Assembly: GCA_024280215.1 (NCBI GenBank)
Contig: JAJRQO010000007.1
Coordinates: forward strand, 99,371 to 163,370
DNA: 64,000 nt
Direction of reading: 5' to 3'
Source: Candidatus Zixiibacteriota bacterium
GTDB taxonomy: Bacteria > Zixibacteria > MSB-5A5 > GN15 > FEB-12
A program made the translations under genes and the position numbers. The number at the start of each line of letters is the position of its first letter. Position 1 is the stretch's first letter. A model generated the notes under the pieces. That model was not told where the DNA came from, ran no database searches, and saw only the letters and a list, made by a program, of their open reading frames with translations. This document shows positions 27,729 to 36,104 of the stretch, one piece after another.

Positions 27729-28673
27729 ATGAAATCAAAAAAATGTATAGTAACTTTTTTTATATGCCTCATAATTTTGGTAAGTTCTGTTACTTCTGGT
27801 GAGATAAATTCATCGGCAGGTACATCGGCATTTCCATTTTTAAAAATCAACGTCTCAGCTCGTGCAGTTGCTATGGGTGGTGCATTCACAGGCTTAGCCG
27901 ATGATGAGTCAGCCCTTTATTATAATCCAGCAGGCATAACCTCAATTGAATTTCCAAAATATATCTTAGGCTATCATAATTATTTCTTTGATATGCAAAG
28001 TGGTTTTTTGGGATATATCAAACCGTGGGGTGAAAAAAGAACTCTTGGCTTTTATCTCAGTTATCTCAACTATGGTTCTTTTACTCAGACTGATGATGTT
28101 GGATCTGTGACTGGTGATTTTGGTGGAGGCGATTTACTTTTTGCGGTGACCCTTGCTCAGAAAAAAAATCATCAAATTTCCTATGGTGCGACTGCCAAAT
28201 TTATTTATGAAAAAATAGATATATACTCAGCAACTGGGGTCGCTTTTGATCTGGCTGCAAAATATAATTCAGACCGTGGTCGTTTTGGTGCTGGTATCAT
28301 GCTACAAAATATAGGTGTCCAATTATCATCACTTGGCACCCGAAAAGATGATCTCCCGACTACAGTTCGTTCTGGTGTGTCATTCAAGCCAAAAGGAATC
28401 CCTCTCACGCTTACATCGGATCTGATTCTTCCATTTGACAATGATTTGATTTTTGCCTTTGGTGCTGACTATGTTAATTATAGTCCCTTTTATATTAGAG
28501 CAGGGTGGAACAGTTTTGGCTCAAACTATAAAGCAACGGGTAATGATACATCTTTTGAAGGACTTTCACTTGGTTGCGGGTTTGATGTCAAAAGAATGCA
28601 AATTTCGTATGCCTTCACGCCTTCATCAGATTTAGGTGATTCACATCGTATAACTATAACTGGGGAAATGTAA
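27729..28673 (+). CDS. PorV/PorQ-family (FadL-like) outer-membrane protein
   Basis: This 314-aa protein has a signal peptide (first 24 residues) followed by GTSAFPFLKINVSARAVAMGGAFTGLADDESALYYNPAGI, the strong N-terminal signature of the PorV/UPF0164 group. The rest consists of beta strands (FYLSYLNYGSFTQTDDVG, SYGATAKFIYEKIDIYSATGVAFDLAAKY), and the C-terminus is barrel-like. It probably sits in the outer membrane; in related bacteria PorV is a shuttle for type IX secretion, but no type IX genes are visible here. The ATG follows AAAAGGATAATAG. Confidence 0.88.
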   Translation: MKSKKCIVTFFICLIILVSSVTSGEINSSAGTSAFPFLKINVSARAVAMGGAFTGLADDESALYYNPAGITSIEFPKYILGYHNYFFDMQSGFLGYIKPWGEKRTLGFYLSYLNYGSFTQTDDVGSVTGDFGGGDLLFAVTLAQKKNHQISYGATAKFIYEKIDIYSATGVAFDLAAKYNSDRGRFGAGIMLQNIGVQLSSLGTRKDDLPTTVRSGVSFKPKGIPLTLTSDLILPFDNDLIFAFGADYVNYSPFYIRAGWNSFGSNYKATGNDTSFEGLSLGCGFDVKRMQISYAFTPSSDLGDSHRITITGEM

Positions 28674-29134
28674 TGAAAAAAAATTATTCTCTTGTAGCTC
28701 TTTCGCTCATAGCAATTCTCATGTTAGGGATTGTCGGCTGTTCAGCTATTAGTTCTCATCAGCCAAAACAGGTTGTGATTTCAATGTTTGGTGCTATGGA
28801 AAAAGATGACAAGGCTGCCTTGGCACATATTTTAGATCTTCCAGAACTTATGAAAGTTGTCAACGAAGACTACGCTTTACAGTCGGATAATCCTCGCACC
28901 TTTACATCTCCACAGCAAATTTTAGATGATTTAACCGAAGATGGTCAAACAAAAGTTCGTTGGTTTGCGTATCAAAGGATAATTAACAAAGAAGAAATAC
29001 TTGGTGAAACAGCTACTGTTGAAGTTACTTTTGTAGATAAGAATAACTCAAAAGCGTACCTTGTAAAATTTGGGTTACATATAGTACATGAAAAATGGAA
29101 AATCTATTCGTTTAATACAATTATGGGGTCTTAA
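28673..29134 (+). CDS. Lipoprotein, DUF4878-like
   Basis: A 153-aa protein with a signal peptide and lipobox IVGC (Cys about residue 23). The mature part, about 115 residues long, resembles small NTF2-like lipoproteins (QVVISMFGAMEKDDKAALAHIL near the start; ATVEVTFVDKNNSKAYLVKFGLHIVHEKWKIYSF at the end). The start codon overlaps the stop of the PorV-like gene by one base (TAATG), so the two are translated in tandem. Its ligand or partner is unknown. Confidence 0.75.
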   Translation: MKKNYSLVALSLIAILMLGIVGCSAISSHQPKQVVISMFGAMEKDDKAALAHILDLPELMKVVNEDYALQSDNPRTFTSPQQILDDLTEDGQTKVRWFAYQRIINKEEILGETATVEVTFVDKNNSKAYLVKFGLHIVHEKWKIYSFNTIMGS

Positions 29135-29135
29135 A

Positions 29136-29582
29136 GTGAATATTAAGAATTTGTTTTTTGTGTTATCATTCATATTTGTCATAAATTGCAGTAATAATGC
29201 TAAAACTGACAAAGTAGATACTACAATCGTAAAGGAACAGAGTGTGTCAGCCAATTCTGATGAAGTCACAGTACAATTTTTAAAAGCGGAGTTCGATGCG
29301 GGGAAAGAATTTTACCTTCTTGACGTAAGAACTTCTCCAGAATATAACAACGCACACCTGAGTTTTACCGATAACCTAATTCCTTATGATTCGATGCATC
29401 TTTATTTAGACAAAATTCCACAGGATAAAGAAACAACAATGTATATATTTTGTCGTTCAAGTCGTCGTTCAGGAATTGCAACGACATATCTTCGTTCGCT
29501 TGGATATAAAAATGCCTTTAATGTAACGGGCGGTATTATCGCATGGGTCGATGCTGGCTATGCGGTGACTTCTAAAAAATAA
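29136..29582 (+). CDS. Rhodanese-domain lipoprotein
   Basis: Read from GTG 29136, one base after the preceding stop, this is a 148-aa protein with a signal peptide and lipobox VINC. The mature part is a single rhodanese domain: FYLLDVRTSPEYNNAHL, then the active-site loop FCRSSRRSG with the catalytic Cys, then NVTGGIIAWVDAGY. It should act in the periplasm in sulfur transfer or redox. An in-frame ATG at 29088 lies within the upstream gene and would spoil the signal peptide. It is the last gene of the lptE-PorV-lipoprotein run. Confidence 0.85.
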   Translation: MNIKNLFFVLSFIFVINCSNNAKTDKVDTTIVKEQSVSANSDEVTVQFLKAEFDAGKEFYLLDVRTSPEYNNAHLSFTDNLIPYDSMHLYLDKIPQDKETTMYIFCRSSRRSGIATTYLRSLGYKNAFNVTGGIIAWVDAGYAVTSKK

Positions 29583-29588
29583 TCTCTT

Positions 29589-29660
29589 AAAAAAATAGCC
29601 CACTAATGAAATTAAAACAGAAAAAGAGGGGGATTCTCTGTCTTGGGAGCATTAGTGAGC
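29589..29660 (-). ncRNA. Predicted orphan small RNA, about 72 nt
   Basis: The minus strand carries a near-ideal promoter (TTGACA 29695-29690, 18-bp spacer, TATTAT 29671-29666). Transcription would start near 29659 and end at a Rho-independent terminator whose stem (29596-29608 pairing with 29650-29662, one mismatch) closes on the RNA's own 5' end, followed by seven T. The internal loop exposes AAUCCCCCUCU, an anti-Shine-Dalgarno-like C-rich stretch. It could encode a 21-codon ORF, but no ribosome site is present. Detection by RNA-seq would decide. Confidence 0.6.
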
Positions 29661-29665
29661 TACCT

Positions 29666-29695
29666 ATAATATCACTTTGATTCAATAAATGTCAA
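29666..29695 (-). promoter_or_regulatory. Promoter of the predicted sRNA
   Basis: Consensus TTGACA at -35 and TATTAT at -10, 18 bp apart, on the minus strand in a 402-bp gap between coding genes that both lie on the plus strand. No minus-strand coding gene uses it. Confidence 0.65.
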
Positions 29696-29699
29696 TATA

Positions 29700-29984
29700 T
29701 TTATTTTATAAACAATTACTTTTCTTTAAACAAGTAAGAGGTTTTTCTTGTAAGAGTATGCTACTCTTTCCATTAAGAGAGTGCGTGAAGCCACATATTA
29801 CACTGTTAGAGTCTATGTTACTTGGAACTTTTTATCTTTAATTATTCATAAAATTCTTTTACATATATTCATACTCTGATACGTCTAAAATAGTAGAGAA
29901 ATATGATTTTTCGGTTGTGTCAGATGGAAATTCTGTTTATATTTTCAACCTGATTTTTAAAAGAGCGAATAGGAGATTTTTAAT
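29700..29984. other. Non-coding leader region before the 29985 lipoprotein
   Basis: AT-rich sequence with a TACTCTT...AAGAGAGT-type imperfect stem near 29760-29782. I see no gene. A ribosome site, ATAGGAGATTTTTAAT, precedes ATG 29985. Confidence 0.4.
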
Positions 29985-30428
29985 ATGTATTCTGGTTTAA
30001 AAAAAGTAACATTAACTGTATTTAGTTTAGCCTTAACATTTGTTATGTTTTCAAGCTGTTCCGACGACATTGTTTTAGAACCACTTGATACCTTATTAGG
30101 TGAATATAGTGGACATTACACATTAACTGATTTGAGTCAAGGTGGCACTGGTGTTGTAAAAGCTGATATTCCAGTTGTTTGGATATTCAGAGATTTCACC
30201 TATGAATTAGATGATACAACTGCGACAATTTGTTCTCCGAGTGGTGATTATGTTTTAAGCGGTAATGAAATAAATCTTGATGAAAGTATCGATGGAAACG
30301 CAGGTGGTGTATGTGACCCATCATTGAATCCGTTTGGTGATTTTTCTCTTCGTCGTCCAGGTGACTCACTTATTATGACCCAAAGTCAAAATGATATATT
30401 TATTGAAATAAGACTTGTTAGAAATTAA
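29985..30428 (+). CDS. Hypothetical lipoprotein
   Basis: A 147-aa protein with a signal peptide and lipobox FSSC (Cys about residue 25). The mature domain GEYSGHYTLTDLSQGGTGVVKADIPVVWIFRDFTYEL looks like a small lipocalin-type or beta-sandwich fold (typical W-x-F strands). Function is unknown. It has its own leader and a strong terminator, so it is probably monocistronic. Confidence 0.7.
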   Translation: MYSGLKKVTLTVFSLALTFVMFSSCSDDIVLEPLDTLLGEYSGHYTLTDLSQGGTGVVKADIPVVWIFRDFTYELDDTTATICSPSGDYVLSGNEINLDESIDGNAGGVCDPSLNPFGDFSLRRPGDSLIMTQSQNDIFIEIRLVRN

Positions 30429-30445
30429 AATTTGAATTTATATTC

Positions 30446-30480
30446 AAAAAGCAGTTCGCTAAAGCGAACTGCTTTTTTTT
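30446..30480 (+). terminator. Rho-independent terminator
   Basis: AAGCAGTTCGC-TAAA-GCGAACTGCTT followed by eight T. It ends the lipoprotein gene and also lies between convergent transcripts (phoU stop at 30514). Confidence 0.92.
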
Positions 30481-30513
30481 GGGGAAAAAAATAAAAAGGG
30501 AGAATTCAAATTT

Positions 30514-31176
30514 CTATTCGTCGCTTCCTTGATGGCGAATAATCTCACCACTTACCATATAAATAATATCTTCAGCAATATTTGTCGCATGATCAGCGAT
30601 TCGCTCTAAATTTTTTGAGACTGATAAAAGAGAAATGTAATATGGGACTGCCTCGGACTCTTCTTTTAAGAGCCTTTGAATCTCTTTATATGCTTCTTTA
30701 TGAATTGCGTCGACTTCGTTGTCGGTCACCAAGACATGCTTCGCTTTATTGGCATCCCAAGCAACCAAGGCATCGGACGCATCTTTAACCATGAGTGTTG
30801 TTATCGTGAGCATCTTATTTATATCAAATGGAACTTGCCTATCAGCATAAGGAGCAAAATATTTAATCCTCTTAGCGATGTTAACAGATAAATCTCCAAT
30901 CCGCTCAAGATCATTGTTAATTTTTAGCACTGCTACAACAAATCGTAAATCAGTAGCAACAGGTTGATGAAGAGCGAGTATCTTGAGACACTCCTCCTCA
31001 ACTTCAACTTCATAGCTATCAATAGCAATGTCAATTGCCTTAATGTTTTCAACGACAGAGCTGTCACGGTTAATCACAGCCTTTACTGATTTCTCAAGTG
31101 AGTCTTCAACCATTGCGGTAAGATGAAGAATCATATTCTTGAGTCGATGAATCTCATTTTCAAAATGTCTTGTCAT
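30514..31176 (-). CDS. phoU: Phosphate transport system accessory protein PhoU
   Basis: A 220-aa cytosolic protein made of two three-helix PhoU repeats (for example SYEVEVEEECLKILALHQPVATDLRFVVAVLKINNDLERIGDLSVNIAKR and the second DNEVDAIHKEAYKEIQRLL...LERIADHATNIAEDIIY). It couples the Pst transporter to PhoR and restrains phosphate signalling. The frame reaches 31263, but ATG 31176 has an AAGGA ribosome site and gives the standard length. It overlaps nothing and follows pstB by 13 bp. Confidence 0.95.
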   Translation of the reverse strand: MTRHFENEIHRLKNMILHLTAMVEDSLEKSVKAVINRDSSVVENIKAIDIAIDSYEVEVEEECLKILALHQPVATDLRFVVAVLKINNDLERIGDLSVNIAKRIKYFAPYADRQVPFDINKMLTITTLMVKDASDALVAWDANKAKHVLVTDNEVDAIHKEAYKEIQRLLKEESEAVPYYISLLSVSKNLERIADHATNIAEDIIYMVSGEIIRHQGSDE

Positions 31177-31189
31177 AAGTTTATCCTTA

Positions 31190-32005
31190 TCACCCGAACC
31201 TGCCAGTGATATAATCCTCGGTCTTTTGTTTGATAGGTTTTGTAAAAATCTTTTTTGTGTCACCAGTTTCGATTATGACACCCTCGTAGAAAAATGCGGT
31301 TGTATCTGATACACGAGCAGCTTGCTGCATATTGTGTGTGACAATTATAATTGTATAATTCTTTTTTAGTTCTGCTATAAGGTCTTCGATTTTTGATGTT
31401 GATATTGGGTCGAGTGCCGATGCGGGTTCATCCATGAGAATCACTTCAGGCTGAATCGCTAAGGCACGGGCGATACAAAGACGTTGTTGCTGACCACCAG
31501 ATAATAAAAACGCTGACTTATCAAGTTTATCTTTTACTTCATCCCAGAGGTACGCTTTTTGGAGAGTCTCTTCAACTGCTTCGGCGATGATTGCTTTGTC
31601 TTTGATACCATTTACTTTTAATCCGTATGCGACGTTTTCAAAAATTGATTTTGGAAATGGATTTGATTTTTGAAAAACCATACCGATTTTAGTACGAAGC
31701 ATCGAAGTGTCTGAAAAATCATTATAGATATCAACTCCCTCAAGTTGTATCGTGCCAGTTAAACTTGTTCCGGGGATAGTATCGTTCATTCTATTGAGTG
31801 TTCTTAAAAATGTCGACTTGCCACAACCGGAGGGGCCGATTAGGGCAGTTACTTGGTTCTCAATAATATCTAAATGAATATTGTAGAGAGCTTGTTGACT
31901 ACCATAAAAAAAGTCTACATCTCTAATAGACATTTTAATTGGATAGTTAGGTATGAAGGTTTGATTATCAACAATGTTGTCGACAGAAATTTTAGTTTTA
32001 TGCAT
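31190..32005 (-). CDS. pstB: Phosphate ABC transporter ATP-binding protein
   Basis: The 271-aa ATPase of the Pst importer. It has Walker [10 protein letters not shown], the family-typical [15 protein letters not shown] signature LSGGQQQRL, Walker [14 protein letters not shown] and the H-loop THNMQQAAR. It powers phosphate uptake through PstC-PstA at the inner membrane. The start lies 3 bp after the pstA stop; operon order is pstS-pstC-pstA-pstB-phoU. Confidence 0.97.
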   Translation of the reverse strand: MHKTKISVDNIVDNQTFIPNYPIKMSIRDVDFFYGSQQALYNIHLDIIENQVTALIGPSGCGKSTFLRTLNRMNDTIPGTSLTGTIQLEGVDIYNDFSDTSMLRTKIGMVFQKSNPFPKSIFENVAYGLKVNGIKDKAIIAEAVEETLQKAYLWDEVKDKLDKSAFLLSGGQQQRLCIARALAIQPEVILMDEPASALDPISTSKIEDLIAELKKNYTIIIVTHNMQQAARVSDTTAFFYEGVIIETGDTKKIFTKPIKQKTEDYITGRFG

Positions 32006-32008
32006 CTG

Positions 32009-32962
32009 TTAGGTTCTCACTTTTTTCATACGGAGTTTATAACGAAATAGAATTGCTAAAAAATTTAATGAAAATGTTAAAATCAGCAACACTAAGACAG
32101 TACCATATAAAATTGGTTTTGTTGCTTCAATATCTGGCGATTGTGTTGCCATCACAAAAATATGATAACCCATTTCCATGAATTGGTCATTTAGTTTGCT
32201 GGGTAGATAAGGGAGATAATATGCCGCACCAGTAAACATAATTGGAGCAACTTCCCCAGCACCACGGTTAATCGCAAGAATAGCACCTGTCAAAATTCCA
32301 GGCATCGCCTGAGGGAGAATAATTTTTCGAATAGTCTGAAGCTTGGTTGCACCCAAAGCGTAAGAAGCATCTTTCATCTCTTGAGGAATTGTTCGGAGTG
32401 CTTCTTCGGTTGAAATGATTACTACAGGTAAAGTCAGAAGTGACATTGTAAGCGATGCCCAAATAATTGCTGGTTGTCCCCAGACAGGGCGACTACCCTC
32501 AAAAAACATTGAGTCGATACCATTACCAATAAAGCCGATAAAAAATCCAAGTCCAAACAAACCAAAAACGATAGAAGGTATCGAGGCAAGATTGTTGATT
32601 GCGATACGGATGAGTCGAGTTAACTTGGATGTTTCGCTTCTGTATTCATGTAGATAGATTGCCGTCATAACTCCAATTGGAATTACCGCAACAGTCATGA
32701 GCATGACCAATGCCGCAGTACCAAATATAGCAGGGAAGATTCCTCCACTTTCCATTCCATTTTTTGGTGGTGAACTTAAAAATTCCCAACTGATAGTACC
32801 GATACCATGAACGACTATATCAAAAAGTATAATGGCTAAAACAGTGAGAATAATCAACACCGAAGTAAGAGTCAGAGTTTTTGGAATTATCCCCGAAGAT
32901 TTTTTTGTAAAGAGTGATGTAATATTTTTTTTAAGAGAGATATTTTCAGTATCAATACCCAT
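32009..32962 (-). CDS. pstA: Phosphate ABC transporter permease PstA
   Basis: A 317-aa permease with about six helices. Its EAA-type cytoplasmic loop is EEALRTIPQEMKDASYALGATKLQTIRKIILPQAMPGILTGAILAINRGAGEVAPI, typical of PstA. A 25-residue polar N-terminal extension precedes the first helix. Its ATG overlaps the pstC stop by one base (TAATG). Confidence 0.95.
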   Translation of the reverse strand: MGIDTENISLKKNITSLFTKKSSGIIPKTLTLTSVLIILTVLAIILFDIVVHGIGTISWEFLSSPPKNGMESGGIFPAIFGTAALVMLMTVAVIPIGVMTAIYLHEYRSETSKLTRLIRIAINNLASIPSIVFGLFGLGFFIGFIGNGIDSMFFEGSRPVWGQPAIIWASLTMSLLTLPVVIISTEEALRTIPQEMKDASYALGATKLQTIRKIILPQAMPGILTGAILAINRGAGEVAPIMFTGAAYYLPYLPSKLNDQFMEMGYHIFVMATQSPDIEATKPILYGTVLVLLILTFSLNFLAILFRYKLRMKKVRT

Positions 32963-33918
32963 TATTTTCCTCCCTGTAATTTTTCTTTAAGCCTAATCAA
33001 TACAATATCACCAGTCATATTGATAATAAAAGTAAAGAGGAAGAGCAAACTGCCTAAAAAGAAAAGTACCGAATAGTGTGCAGACCCAAAAACAACTTCG
33101 GCAAGTTCCGATGCAATCGTAGCTGAGAATGTCCGTATTGAATCGGTGAATGCTGACGATACTATTGCTGCGTTGCCTGATGCCATCAGGACAATCATGG
33201 TCTCACCAATTGCTCTTCCAAAACCTAAGACAATCCCAGCAGCAATTCCTGGTAAGGCTGCGGGGAGAATCACTGTTGATGTTACCTGCCATTTGTTGGC
33301 ACCGAGTGCCAAGGCAGCATCGGCTAGTGAACCTGGTACCGAGGTTAAAGCATCTTCTGAAATTGTGAAAATAAGTGGTATGACTGTGAGTCCCAATGCG
33401 ATGCCTGCGTTGATAGAGTTGAGTCTGTAAGTAAATCCAAACGTATTTTGTAAGAATGTCGCCAGCACAATCAGGGCAAAAAAACCAAGCACCACCGATG
33501 GAATCCCCGAGAGCATTTCAATTGCTGGTTTTATAATTTCCCGCATTCTCTTCGATGCGAACTGCGAGGAATAAATCGCCCCGCCAACACCAAGAGGGAT
33601 TGCAAAAAGCATGGCAATGATAGATGCTTTTAAGGTTCCGATAAACAAAGGTAACAATGAATATCTTGGGTTGTCAGAGTTTGGCTGCCAAGAGAATTTT
33701 GCTTCTCGCCCTTCAGCGAACGCCTGCTTGACAATCATTTTTTCGATGGTGACTTCCTCTTGAATATACTCATCATAAAATATTGGCAGGGCTTCTTTGA
33801 AAATAAAGATGAATATCAAAAGTACTGCGGCGAGAGCAACAAAGGCATTTACGGCAATAAATTTTTCACCTATAAATTCAATAAATTTTGATTTCTTTTT
33901 AAATGTAAGATTTTTCAT
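32962..33918 (-). CDS. pstC: Phosphate ABC transporter permease PstC
   Basis: A 318-aa inner-membrane permease. The loop EDALTSVPGSLADAALALGANKWQVTSTVILPAALPGIAAGIVLGFGRAIGETM is the PstC-type EAA motif. A periplasmic insert after the first helix (about 50-80) is rich in acidic residues. It follows pstS after 59 bp that hold a perfect 28-bp palindrome. Confidence 0.95.
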   Translation of the reverse strand: MKNLTFKKKSKFIEFIGEKFIAVNAFVALAAVLLIFIFIFKEALPIFYDEYIQEEVTIEKMIVKQAFAEGREAKFSWQPNSDNPRYSLLPLFIGTLKASIIAMLFAIPLGVGGAIYSSQFASKRMREIIKPAIEMLSGIPSVVLGFFALIVLATFLQNTFGFTYRLNSINAGIALGLTVIPLIFTISEDALTSVPGSLADAALALGANKWQVTSTVILPAALPGIAAGIVLGFGRAIGETMIVLMASGNAAIVSSAFTDSIRTFSATIASELAEVVFGSAHYSVLFFLGSLLFLFTFIINMTGDIVLIRLKEKLQGGK

Positions 33919-33930
33919 TTTTTTACAAAT

Positions 33931-33958
33931 GTATGGGCGTTATATATAACGCCCATAC
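33931..33958. repeat. Perfect 28-bp palindrome between pstS and pstC
   Basis: Every base pairs; the sequence runs GTATGGGCGTTATA and its mirror. It is a diverged relative of the GGCGTTACATGTAACGCC REP family. In the pst transcript it would form a stable hairpin just after pstS, which could protect or attenuate the mRNA so that binding protein exceeds permease. Confidence 0.8.
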
Positions 33959-33977
33959 AGATACTACAATTTAAGAT

Positions 33978-34829
33978 TTATTTTATGATTTGAGCTTCTG
34001 CTTTTTCTTTTGATAAAGGTACGTAGCCAATTGACTCAGAAACTTTTTGTCCTTCTTCTGAAAGGCACCAATTTAATAATTTTTTTACTTCACCAGTAGG
34101 TTTTTCTGAAAAGAACCAATACAAGTCACGTGAGATTGGATAGGTACCATTTGAAACAGTTTTTACCGTTGGTAAAATCGCAGCTGTTGTATCACTTTCA
34201 GCTACGGCGGCAAACTTGACTCCTTTTGCCCAGGCGATTCCACCGTAACCAATTCCATACTGGTCATTGGCAACCGCATTTACTACTGCTGCTGTACCAG
34301 GAAGAGTTTGGGTTCTTTCGGTATAGTCTTCTTTTTGTAAGGCTCTTTTTTTGAAGAAAGCATAAGTTCCTGAATTGTTTTCACGACCATATAAAATAAT
34401 GAGATGGTCTTCGCCGCCAACTTCTTTCCAGTTTTGAATAGCACCTGTATAAATTCCTTTGAGTTGTGCTAAGGAAAGAGCTTTAACTTTGTTTTCTTCA
34501 TGTAAGAAAATAGCGATGCCATCTAAGGCAACAGAAACACGGTACGGAGTGACACCATTACGATTGGCGAGTTTGTATTCTTTTTCTTTCATATCACGTG
34601 ATGCTTCGCAAATATCGGTGGTGCCATTTAAAAGAGCAGCAATACCAGTTCCTGAACCGCCACCCGAAACTTGAAGAACTGTTCCTGGATTTTCTTTCAT
34701 GTACTCTTCAGCCCAACGCTGACCCAAGCGAACAAGCGTATCTGAGCCTTTGATTGTTATAGCCTGACCTGAAAATACAAATCCAGTGGTTAATACTATT
34801 GCGAGAACTATGAGAATTATTTTTTTCAT
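33978..34829 (-). CDS. pstS: Phosphate-binding periplasmic protein
   Basis: A 283-aa protein with a Sec signal peptide (MKKIILIVLAIVLTTGFVFSGQA). The mature part has the PBP-like signature ITIKGSDTLVRLGQRWAEEYMKENPGTVLQVSGGGSGTGIAALLNGTTDI, where SGSGTG-type residues bind phosphate, and GRENNSGTYAFFKKRAL. It delivers phosphate to PstCA. A ribosome site, AAGGAAAGAAAA, precedes ATG 34829. It lies 22 bp after the porin gene in the same operon. Confidence 0.95.
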   Translation of the reverse strand: MKKIILIVLAIVLTTGFVFSGQAITIKGSDTLVRLGQRWAEEYMKENPGTVLQVSGGGSGTGIAALLNGTTDICEASRDMKEKEYKLANRNGVTPYRVSVALDGIAIFLHEENKVKALSLAQLKGIYTGAIQNWKEVGGEDHLIILYGRENNSGTYAFFKKRALQKEDYTERTQTLPGTAAVVNAVANDQYGIGYGGIAWAKGVKFAAVAESDTTAAILPTVKTVSNGTYPISRDLYWFFSEKPTGEVKKLLNWCLSEEGQKVSESIGYVPLSKEKAEAQIIK

Positions 34830-34851
34830 TTTTCTTTCCTTGGGTTCTTAA

Positions 34852-35964
34852 TTAAAATTTAAATAATGTGTTTACGAACAGTTCTGACTCAGAACCAGTA
34901 TTGTCTTCAAAACTTGTTGTACGTAAATTTAATGAAGCTTTAAATCCCTTAGCTGGATTACATTCAAGCCCTACGATTAACAATGACTTCCCATCGTTAT
35001 CTAAATCTGTGTTCGGGTCTAAAATATCAAAACGTCCGAAGAGATTAAGATTTTTGGAAGATGACTCAGAGTTGGTGAGACCATTAAAGTAGAGAGTGCC
35101 AAAGAGTGAAATACCAGAAGTTTTAACATCTTCAAGAGCGAATCCAGTGGTTTCGTTGTAGCCGTTACCTTTGGTCATAAAGTTTGTTTCAAATCCAAAA
35201 TCAAATTTCTTTTTGTATCCGAGCATACCACCAACAGAGATGATGTTGTGAGTAAATTGCGATGCTTCTATATTAGCACCTGTCGCCGTTAGGTCAACAC
35301 CTGGTAGAAGTGATTCATTTTGTGTCCCAAAATAACCTTGAACTAAAAATCTTGAACGGTTGAACTCTTCATTGTTGGCAAATGGTTTTAAAAGAGCAAA
35401 CAAACCAATATCTTTATTTTTGTTTAACTCTTTAGTATCAGAATAACTTGTACCATTCAAAACTTGAAGTGCGACATAACCAGTTTTTCCTTTTTTGCCA
35501 AGGTTCAAAAATGCCGAGGCACCTAAGTCGGATGTAGTCAAAAATTTGTTTTTATCACCTACAGTCTTTTCAAGATATCTGCGACTCCAAAGTTTGTTCA
35601 TGTTGTCAATAAAGAGAGTTGGTTGTAGACCCAAACGGATTTTGAAATTGCCATTACCAAATTCTGGCTTCATGTCGATATATCCATATTTCAAAATAAT
35701 TGAGTATCCGTCAAATCCTTCTGTTTCGCGTATGTCAGTTGTGATACGGACCGATGAATTGTTTGATAATTTTGATTTGATTGTGACGTATGCTCTTTTG
35801 ACGTTAAAACTGTTTGCCGATTCTGCACTATCGCTTAAATCCATGTTCCAGTTTGCGTACAATCGTCCTTGTACTTTTGTGTCTGCCGCAAAAGCAGAGC
35901 TGAATGTACCGAGTGTTAATACAATTATTAAAACGTTAACAAAATTTTTCAAAGTAATCCTCAC
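34852..35964 (-). CDS. OprP/OprO-like phosphate-selective porin
   Basis: A roughly 370-aa outer-membrane porin with a signal peptide (NVLIIVLTLGTFSSAFA-AD). The mature barrel shows repeating strands (GRLYANWNMDLSD, RAYVTIKSKLSNNSSVRITTDI, FKIRLGLQPTLFID) and a C-terminal Phe (LFVNTLFKF), as in OprP-type porins. As first gene of the pst operon it likely carries phosphate across the outer membrane. The start is GTG 35964 or, with a better-placed GAGG, TTG 35952. Confidence 0.85.
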   Translation of the reverse strand: MRITLKNFVNVLIIVLTLGTFSSAFAADTKVQGRLYANWNMDLSDSAESANSFNVKRAYVTIKSKLSNNSSVRITTDIRETEGFDGYSIILKYGYIDMKPEFGNGNFKIRLGLQPTLFIDNMNKLWSRRYLEKTVGDKNKFLTTSDLGASAFLNLGKKGKTGYVALQVLNGTSYSDTKELNKNKDIGLFALLKPFANNEEFNRSRFLVQGYFGTQNESLLPGVDLTATGANIEASQFTHNIISVGGMLGYKKKFDFGFETNFMTKGNGYNETTGFALEDVKTSGISLFGTLYFNGLTNSESSSKNLNLFGRFDILDPNTDLDNDGKSLLIVGLECNPAKGFKASLNLRTTSFEDNTGSESELFVNTLFKF

Positions 35965-36019
35965 TTTATAAATAGGTTTCTAATTCAGTTTAATTTCTAA
36001 TCTTATGAAACAGTTTGAA

Positions 36020-36036
36020 TGTTAAGATTGTGTTAA
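36020..36036 (-). promoter_or_regulatory. Direct-repeat Pho box upstream of the porin-pst operon
   Basis: The minus strand reads TTAACA-CAATC-TTAACA: two identical hexamers 11 bp apart, the spacing and sequence known for PhoP boxes of Bacillus (TTAACA, 5-bp spacer). A TAAGAT hexamer about 14 bp downstream could be the -10. It lies 56 bp upstream of the porin start, in the gap after phoR. Confidence 0.65.
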
Positions 36037-36104
36037 GATAAAGTTTTTTTTAAATGAGTTTTATAGAGCAAGTGTTTTGCTGTAAGATAGTGTTGTATAA
36101 CTTG

